Below, piece by piece: positions 57,403 to 64,000 of a stretch of DNA of 64,000 bases. The notes under the pieces were generated by a model. It made no database searches. It was not told the DNA's origin and saw only the letters and a program-made list of their open reading frames with translations. The DNA comes from Ehretia macrophylla (lineage: Eukaryota; Streptophyta; Magnoliopsida; Boraginales; Ehretiaceae): the NCBI GenBank assembly GCA_037974665.1, contig CM075778.1, positions 29,539,001 through 29,603,000 of the forward strand. The letters run 5' to 3'. The position numbers and the translations under genes were made by a program. Within the stretch, counting starts at the first letter, position 1, and the number at the start of each line of letters is the position of its first letter.

Positions 57403-59960
57403 CATTTTGAGATGAATGGGGTGTTGATGAAAGCATTAACATTCCTAAAAAACACGACTTAGCGGCTATAAGAAAGGATGTCGCAGATCAGCTGTGTGAC
57501 TTAAAACCTGAAGGACAGTCTTGTTTTACCCAAGTCGAAAGAGCTAGTCGTTATCTGACCAATACTCATCGATGCTATTTAGGTTGGCTCGAGTGCCAAT
57601 GGTTATCGACATCAACTCGTACTCCCTTACCCAATCTATCTGCCTTTCCAGCTCCTCGTCATTTTGGCAAGGAAGCAGTCGTGATTCCCCTTGGTCTAGT
57701 GTAAGGACGAGACTAAAGATGGGGCCTTTCACCATCCCATAGTGGTATCGCTGGCTTATATATAAACCACCCGAAATCTCTTTTGTCTTGATTTAGATGA
57801 ATAGGCACATTGATTAGGTTACGTGGTTCGAGCAATCTGCAGGAAGTCTCTTTTTTCTTTTACCATTCATATTAAAGTAAGACGGATAGGGCATATTTGA
57901 CTAGGAAGCAAGCAAAGCGAGTCCCTCTATACCAGCTAGCAGTCTCCTTTAGGGAGTCCCCTTCTTTACTGAGTAGGGTTCCCGGGTGCCTATGCGATTA
58001 TTAAGGCAGGGTGCTACTGTACCAGTAGTGGAGTGGCTTGAATCAAATCGTTTGTCTAGAGAGGGTGTAGCGATAACCAAAGCTGACTGTACTATAAACT
58101 CAAGATGCTGTATAGGCAACTGGCCTTAGACTAGTGTATCGAACTACAGGACAGGAGCGACCCATAATCATTGACGAAGAGGAAGGTTTGGAAAGGGATC
58201 AAACATATTGAGGAGAAGCTTTCACAAAGGCCAATAGCCGATAGCTGATGTCACTAGCCTGAACTTCTTTATCTACTTGAAAGCTGATGGGAGTACGGCT
58301 TTCTTCAAGGAAGTGTCCCCTATGATATTATATTAGTAAAGAGCCCTTGGATTCGCCTTTTTCCGTAAGCCGCAGATGAAGGTGCAGTCAAGCCCTTTGA
58401 ATCTTATCCATTGAAGAAGACAGACTTCAAGACTGAAACCTGCCCCTTTCGAAAACTTTTCTATAATATAAGGTAAGCTTTTTGGAACCCTTATTATTTT
58501 AGAGAAAGGGCAAGGGGGATCCCCTTTGCCAAGGAGAGATTCAGTCTTCATTTTCCAAAAAAAGTAAAACGTCTTTTTCTTAAAGCAAGACTTGAAATTG
58601 ACTTTACTTGGCCGGGTAACCATAGAAAAAAAAGGAAGGGACAAAAGAGGAATGAAAAGCGTCCACTGTCTCATGGGGCAAGCTTACTTAGTAGAAAATT
58701 GAATAAAATGGTTGAAGTACTTATTGCCAATGTAACCTAAGCAAGATTGTAGTTTCCCAGCCGGATCTAGGTATCATTTTGCTTGTGCTTCTCTCAAGGG
58801 AAGCATTTCGCTCTACTTTCGCTTGAGTACCGTACTTATTCCTATTTTATGGTCAGATCAAGCATTTCCTAAATTTATCTTTGCTCTCCCTTATATATTA
58901 TATAGTTAGGCTCAAATAAAAAGGTTAATATTTATCGGCCTTTTGTTAACTCTAGCCCATCTCTGAACCTTCGAATCTCTTTGCCCCACTAAGCATCTTT
59001 TTAGTCAAGCTTCCATTCCATAAAAAAAGACCACCTTCCTTCCAGGATTGTAGCTCATTCATCAAGGGGTACCCTGAATGGCCGATTCCTGCTTAGTTGC
59101 TTCAGACAACCGCTTTGCGGACTGCTCTTGCTCTTACTACTGTTTCCTATGCTTCCTGCTTCTGACTACTTGCCTTTCCCTCACCATTAATGTCTTCCCC
59201 ACTTGATATCCCATTTTCCTTATCTCATGCGATTAAAGGGAAGGAGACTCAAAAGTCCAAACTCAGCCCGGCGGGGGAATGCTTATCGATACTGAAACTG
59301 TTCTGCTCGTCCCTCTTTCGAGGGAGGACTTCGCTTCACTCTCCTTGAAGAAACAATGTTTGCGGTTACGTAGATGATAACTGGCCTATACAAAGGTTTG
59401 TTTGTTGGAATCTTCTTCTGTCAGAATCTTTTGGGAGGCCTTGGTGGTCTCATATTATTTAGAATCGTTTATAAAACTATTCCTACAAGGAAATGCCTCA
59501 TTTCTTTCATCTAAAAGCTGGTTGGTGTCTTTTCATATTAAAAAAAAAAAGAAGGCGCCGCTTTAAAGTTAAAGCAAGTCACCTAGGTTCTTAAGAAAGA
59601 TTTTTTGTTTTGTAAAGCCCTTGACTCGATCTTTAATTGAAGTATAGCATTATTATTTATGTTTCAGAAATTCAATAAGTTTCTCAAGGAATTAGAGAAA
59701 ACCCGTGATAGGAGTTCTCGAGTTTTCTTTTTCTTTTTCTTTTATCGTTTTTTTATTGGTTTACTCATGTAAACCATCCATGTCTTTCTTGTTCCACTAG
59801 CTAGGACCAAATTAGCAGATGTCCCTTTCCTTATTACTTATTTCTTTATGTCAAAGACCAGAAGCTGGAAACATCGTTTTTTTTCATTCTTTTCTTATGT
59901 GGTCGTGTACAACAACCTTAACCACACAAGCTTGGGCTGGGCCTACCTTCATCCCTAGAG
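57403..59960. other. Mitochondrial intergenic DNA
   Basis: No recognised gene. The 113-codon minus frame at 58,333-58,674 has no known motif. Confidence 0.5.
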
Positions 59961-59994
59961 GAGTTGTATTAGGTGGAATCTCCACGTACGGTTT
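59961..59994 (+). ncRNA. Group II intron domain V (3' half of trans-spliced nad5 intron 2)
   Basis: 34 bases begin GAGTTGTATTAGGTGG and end CACGTACGGTTT. The two arms pair throughout with G-U pairs (GAGTTGTAT with the GTACGGTTT arm), the fold of a domain V catalytic hairpin. It lies about 37 nt before nad5 exon c, as expected for the 3' half of a trans-split intron. Confidence 0.7.
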
Positions 59995-60031
59995 TGAAGC
60001 TGAGCCTTTCCAGCAATAGGGCCTAGGGACT

Positions 60032-60053
60032 GATATGATGATTGGTTTAGGTA
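60032..60053 (+). pseudogene. nad5: Mitochondrial nad5 exon c (22 nt)
   Basis: GATATGATGATTGGTTTAGG encodes DMMIGLG, the conserved NAD5 segment (complex I membrane arm). In angiosperms this 22-nt exon is flanked on both sides by trans-spliced group II introns. Here a domain V lies upstream and intron-like GGGCGGCC sequence downstream. The end bases could be shifted by one. The exon looks intact, but the other nad5 exons are not in the window. Confidence 0.75.
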
Positions 60054-60845
60054 GGGCGGCCGACCTACTACAGGCACCTGAAGGGATTAGTGTGTGAGAC
60101 CGTGATCCACAAACTGACGCATGGGACTCACCTTTTACTTGGGAATAAAGAGGGGAAACATAGCATGTCACAAGAGCGAGGCGAGGTTTGGAATCCTACT
60201 GCGAGAGGGACGCCTCGCGAGCCGGGCTTTTAGAGATGAGGCCTTTTGGCGAAGCCAAGTCAATTTCGGGCCACCAAACCCTGCAACTGATGAGAAGGCC
60301 CTATGGAGTAAAGGGAAGCGTGTACGTTGTCACACTCCCTGCCTTCCAAAGGTGCCTAGAGGACGGGCCAGACGCAGCAGAGCGACAACCCGGGAGCGGA
60401 TTCCCCACCGGCAGGGGGACAGGAGACGGCCATCTCAAGGCACATCACGACCTACAGGCAACACCGGCGAGACCAGGGAAGGCAACCCAATTGGGAGTCA
60501 GAGGATCCATAGTACCTACAGCCTCCTGGACTTCATATTCATCATTTTTGAAAGCGGGGAGAAGGTATCTCTTTTTTGCAACGAAAAAAACGGAGCAGAT
60601 TTGACTCGGCACAACCTGACGATACATCCAATACCAATGATTTATGCCTAGAATGCATTGTTATATCTCTGCTGACAAAAGCCATACAGGCAACAACGAC
60701 TGCAGTTTGGACATTAAGAGCGAAAGCACGTCAGGGTGAAAATTTAGACTGCTCACAGTAGTTTTACCCATAGAAAAGATCATCAGACAGGAGACAACCC
60801 ATTTATGATTCCAACTGAGAAGACTAGTAAAAGGAAAGAGAAAGA
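60054..60845 (+). other. Probable 5' half of nad5 intron 3 and flank
   Basis: GC-richer sequence with structured, non-coding character. The open frames at 60,121-60,651 and 60,188-60,604 overlap in different frames and have no domain. The end of the intron half is unknown. Confidence 0.45.
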
Positions 60846-61421
60846 ATGTTGAATCTTTTTCAATCTTGTTGCCTTCGTTTTTTTAAATTTCTGTTTCTTT
60901 TCTATTTCGCCAAAGTTTTTTTAGGGAAAGTCTTTTTTTCCTGGGCCTTCACTTTCTTCCAGGATGCTTTGAACATTCAGGACTTTTTGAATTGGCTGTT
61001 TTCGTACATGGATAGATTGCCTGTTTCCATGGGGGGCGGCGGTACCGGCTCGTCGAAGCGGCCGCTCTGCGATCTCAATTTATCTCCTCTGCCAGATGAG
61101 GAAGCTAGCTCCCTTGAAGAAGAAAGGAGAAGGCATGTCAACTCCAAAGAGTATAAGGAGGTGGATCGACACAACCTCAAGCTGGCGGAACAGATCAAGG
61201 AGATTCGTCAATGAGCGAAAGAAATCACTTAGGAAAGGGGACACTGCCCCGATGATGTCAACTCTACGGCCGACTATGTGGCTAGCGGGGTCGACGAGCA
61301 GCCCCAAAACAAGCAACTAGGATTTATGTCCAAGTTGAGGCAAAGCCTTGAAAACCCTAGCGGTTTTTCCTGGCGTCTCATCAAAGAAGAAATTAGAAGA
61401 TGGCGACCTGGCGGTAACTGA
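60846..61421 (+). pseudogene. Unidentified mitochondrial ORF with two in-frame stops
   Basis: One frame of 191 codons: hydrophobic N-terminus (FKFLFLFYFAKVFLG), a glycine patch (MGGGGTGSSKRP), charged helical EEERRRHVNSKEYKEV, and an end at IRRWRPGGN with TGA 61419-61421. Two internal stops, TGA at 61212 and TAG at 61230, fit CGA to TGA and CAG to TAG. I do not recognise the product; it looks like a mitochondrial chimeric or lineage-specific ORF. It lies just upstream of nad1 exon 2. Confidence 0.6.
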
Positions 61422-61557
61422 TGGGTCAAGTTGGTCAAAAAAAGTTAGGTTAGGGTATAGAGTCGTAAGCGCGGTGAGGGGTGAGAGAGGACGTGCTCAT
61501 ATGATTCATAGAAAGATATGATCAACTACTTGATTTTGGGAACTTTCACTCCTCTAT

Positions 61558-61640
61558 ATTCGAAATATGCCTCTCTAGGAGCATTATGATCTGCAGCTCA
61601 AATGGTCCCTTATGAAGTATCTATTGGTCTTATTCTTATT
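61558..61640 (+). pseudogene. nad1: Mitochondrial nad1 exon 2 (83 bp)
   Basis: Encodes SKYASLGAL-stop-SAAQMVPYEVSIGLILI of NAD1, a complex I membrane subunit. The length of 83 bp is the usual exon size, and GTGCG, the group II 5' motif, follows at 61641. TGA at 61587-61589 replaces the CGA (Arg) normally found, a C to T change. Confidence 0.88.
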
Positions 61641-62625
61641 GTGCGCCTTGTGAGCACGTTTGGATCCGCGAAGGCAATTGCTCGGATGTTCCCCGAACCT
61701 AACTTGCCAACGGACCGGAGGGAACCGCAACATGGGGAATGTCCGCGTCTTGTCGCAAGGCTCATTTTTAGTTGTGGTCATAGGGCATGCAACTTTATTT
61801 GATTAAGGGCCAGGGCACAGGGGTCCTAGTACTATCCAGGTGTGAAGAACCCAGGAGATGGCTACAATAAGCAGAAATCTCACTCACTGGCCTAAACGAT
61901 GACTACACACTCAAACATAAGAGCAAGGGATCACCCAACGAATGGACGAGCTCAAAGGGGGAGGGGGGCCAGAACCATGCTTTCAGAGAAGTGGCGGTCC
62001 GAATCTTATCTGAACTGCGAGAATAACTGACTAAGCCGTGCCATGCCATAAGGGGTCATTCTCCAAACGGGACGGGGCCAAGCCTGACGGTTGTTTAAGT
62101 AGGTTGGGTGACAGATCGGCCATAGGAGTACTCCGGGATAAAAACCAGGGCAACAAAAGTGGAGCATACGACGATGCCGCCCGTTTTCATTTCGTGGAAG
62201 TCCCCGGCAGAGGAAAGGGCTGTAGGTGATGGCGCGTTCTGCTTCAACTCTAGAGAGGGGCGCTGAAATCGTTTCTATTGGTTCGTGCGTGGCATCTGGT
62301 ATAGATGAAGAAAGGCGGGCCGCTTTTTCGGGACCTATTCTCTTAATAGGCGGCAAAGCGAAATAGGAAAGGGGCCGAGCTGACTGATGAGTGCCTTTTT
62401 TGCCTTTTTCTAAAGGCACTCATGTGGAGCTAACATGGCAGGCTACAAAAAAGTCTAAAAAAAAAAAGATGAGACAAGACGGATGGTTAGAGGCCGCAGC
62501 GGGACTACCATAGGAAAGCCCATCCCCCTTCTCCCATGCTGAGTCACAGGCAGCGCCTCGGAAAGCACGGACGAGCCACATGCAGGGAAACTTGCATGTG
62601 TGGTTCGGGCCGGGGACCCCTATAT
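61641..62625 (+). ncRNA. nad1 group II intron 2 (cis), with domain V
   Basis: 985 nt, starting GTGCG. Domain V is at 62573-62606 (GAGCCACATGCAGGGAAAC...GTGTGGTTC), 19 nt before exon 3. No maturase ORF. It seems shorter than the usual plant mitochondrial version (family knowledge, not measured). Confidence 0.8.
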
Positions 62626-62816
62626 ACTATACTAATATGTATAGGTCCCCGTAATTCGAGTAAGATTATCATGGCGCAAAAGCAGATATGGTCTGGTATT
62701 CCCTTGTTCCCTGTATTGGTTATGTTCTTTATTCTTGTCTAGCATAAACTAATCGAGCTCCGTTTGATCCCCCAGAAGCGGAAGCTGAATCAGTTGCAGG
62801 CTATAATGTAGAATAT
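62626..62816 (+). pseudogene. nad1: Mitochondrial nad1 exon 3, frameshifted (191 of 192 bp)
   Basis: Encodes [22 protein letters not shown], then loses one T near 62,732. The continuing frame (TNRAPFDPPEAEAESV) reaches NVEY at the exon end, with GAA to TAA at 62745. The unedited Pro codon in DPPEAE shows a genomic origin. Exons 1, 4 and 5, trans-spliced in plants, are not seen here. Confidence 0.9.
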
Positions 62817-64000
62817 GCGTAGGATGTGATCCTTAATAGTTTATTGTTGGCGGAAGCCAATGTCCCAGGGTCCCGGGGACTCATTCTGACTGAAACAAGG
62901 GGCGGGTCTTTACCAACTTCAAAATATTCGATTTTAGGGAAGCCAAAAAAAGTGTGCACCCCTACGCGAGCCTTATTGAAAAGGCCCCTTACTATAGATA
63001 GGGTGCTAGCGTTGTTTTTTGATTGCAGGGGCGCGTTAGCGCTTTACTAATAAGATAAAAAGGGTTTTTCTTGCTTGTTTAGTCTTGTTTAGTAAAGTCT
63101 CACTTTTTGATAGGAGTAGGTGCGTGCTAGGGCACTCTTCATTCTTCATTCGAAACTAATAAGTGTCGGGTTGAGGGTTTCTGCCTTGTTATCAAAAAGG
63201 GAATTAGGTAAAGCAAACTCCCTCTTTGGAGGAGCACGGGCTTAGTCAAGTAGAACCGGGTTGCACTGCTTGATGCTCTGATTGAAAACAAATCAGTGGG
63301 GCCATGCCAGTACGACTGAATATGCGTTAGAAAGGTCAATCCCTCCCCTACGACACCAAAAAGAATCAGGCCGAACTTCTAAATAGCCCGCCCACTTCTA
63401 TCGAACAATATCGTGGCAACGTAGTCCTAAGTGGTCATATTGGATCCTTGGGAACCATCACAAGTAAAGCCGGCCTATATTTGAACGAAAATGCCGTGTC
63501 GTCCAGCGGAGCCTAGAAGAAGGTGACTCGCACAAATAGCTGACTCATTTTCAATAGAAAAGAATAGCCAAACTAACCCAATTGGCTGGTCAATCTCAAA
63601 TATCTTATCGGCTGGCAAACCAGAGACGGACAACCACGGTCCTAACCTTATCAGCACTGGAGGTGTACTAATCAATGAACCCCCGAAACCTACTTTCTTT
63701 TTTGACAAAATAAACCAAGCCTAACTGGTCACGACATGTTGTTGGTATTGATTGAGTTGGAAGGACTTTCGCTGACTGAATCCATCCTTAAACCTAGACC
63801 CCGGTCAACTTGTAAGCAAAGCATCACGACACCATCCAAAGGTGACCTTTGGATTCTTTAGTGGGGGGCAAGAAGGAGCACGTAGGAATGTCGACTACTA
63901 CATAAGCCACTAGTGGCTGAGATAAAGCGAGCAACACCTTGTATAGGTTGGGCGGAGCTTGAAGAAGCAAGCCCCTATCCGAGAAAGCCATTGCACGCTA
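62817..64000. other. 5' half of nad1 intron 3 and mitochondrial flank
   Basis: The first about 130 bases keep the intron's read-through frame well known from plant nad1 loci (LLAEANVPGSRGLILTETRG). The rest is unrecognised; the minus frame at 63,475-63,708 has no known domain. Confidence 0.5.

Larger units (their letters stand above)
44334..64000. other. Nuclear insertion of mitochondrial DNA (NUMT), at least 19.6 kb
   Basis: Base composition changes sharply from AT-rich to mixed, with mitochondrial intergenic style (CTTTCC/AAGG-rich, many short ORFs). It contains plant mitochondrial nad5 exon c, nad1 exons 2-3 with a group II intron, the rrn18 tip and a mitochondrial ORF. Introns are present, and one nad1 site that is an editing target in plants (Pro codon in the D-P-P-E stretch) is in its unedited DNA form. 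Transfer was therefore by DNA, not cDNA. Stops and indels in nad1 and the ORF show loss of constraint. It continues beyond the right edge. Confidence 0.8.

Noticed and set aside
60121..60651. 176-codon frame downstream of nad5 exon c
   Set aside because: It lies in a probable group II intron half, overlaps another frame and shows no domain.
63475..63708. Minus-strand 77-codon frame near the right edge
   Set aside because: No recognisable motif; mitochondrial intergenic open frame.
44334..64000. Window being an authentic mitochondrial genome with nuclear inserts
   Set aside because: 44 kb of ordinary nuclear genes and transposons on the left, plus broken nad1 and ORF frames, fit a NUMT better; assembly error is not fully excluded.
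44334..64000. Plastid DNA within the mitochondrial block
   Set aside because: I searched by eye for common plastid genes and tRNAs and found none.

Overview
The window is angiosperm nuclear DNA that runs into a long block of mitochondrial-type DNA. The nuclear part (1 to about 44,170) is AT-rich. It holds plant-type intron/exon genes and plant transposons: Sirevirus copia, a gypsy-type non-autonomous LTR element, TRIM, Mutator-like, hAT-like and MITE elements. The trans-split group II intron pieces of nad1 and nad5 in the right-hand part are typical of flowering plants. I cannot name the species.

Layout. Three tandem copies of an alcohol-forming fatty acyl-CoA reductase (FAR) gene lie on the minus strand. 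FAR-A shows only exons 1-2 at the left edge (209-581). FAR-B spans 3,512-20,304 with ten recognisable exons. FAR-C spans 22,013-44,172 and is cut off in exon 2. FAR-B and FAR-C are both pseudogenes with mostly different lesions. Because the copies share intron sequence, each is an empty-site control for insertions in the other. This fixes several transposon borders and target-site duplications (TSDs) exactly.

Insertions in FAR-B: an internally deleted Sirevirus (6,232-11,102), a tandem TRIM (12,171-13,023), a MITE (15,835-16,090) and a Mutator-like element (16,348-18,868). In FAR-C intron 4 there is a four-level nest: a small Mutator-like element (26,731-43,096) holds a full-length Sirevirus (26,895-42,523) with gag, pol and a third ORF. 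That Sirevirus holds a 5.6 kb coding-free LTR element (29,027-34,636) in its gag. The same tandem TRIM sits at the same place in both FAR genes, so it predates their duplication.

From about 44,170 the FAR-C gene stops at an LTR-like fragment. From about 44,330 to the end the sequence looks like plant mitochondrial DNA. It contains nad5 exon c, nad1 exons 2-3 with their group II intron, the 3' tip of rrn18, a mitochondrial ORF and an old gypsy integrase fragment. The nad1 exons and the ORF carry stop codons or frameshifts, several of them CGA to TGA or CAG to TAG. This fits a nuclear mitochondrial insertion (NUMT) of at least 19.6 kb better than a working mitochondrial genome. An assembly join is the alternative to exclude.

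No new molecular system is visible. The interest lies in the nested insertion history, the two independently broken FAR paralogs, the deletion-derivative Sirevirus with a gag/RNase H fusion frame, and the large decaying NUMT. In the nuclear part no intact host gene is present; the only unbroken host coding sequence is the two-exon piece of FAR-A.
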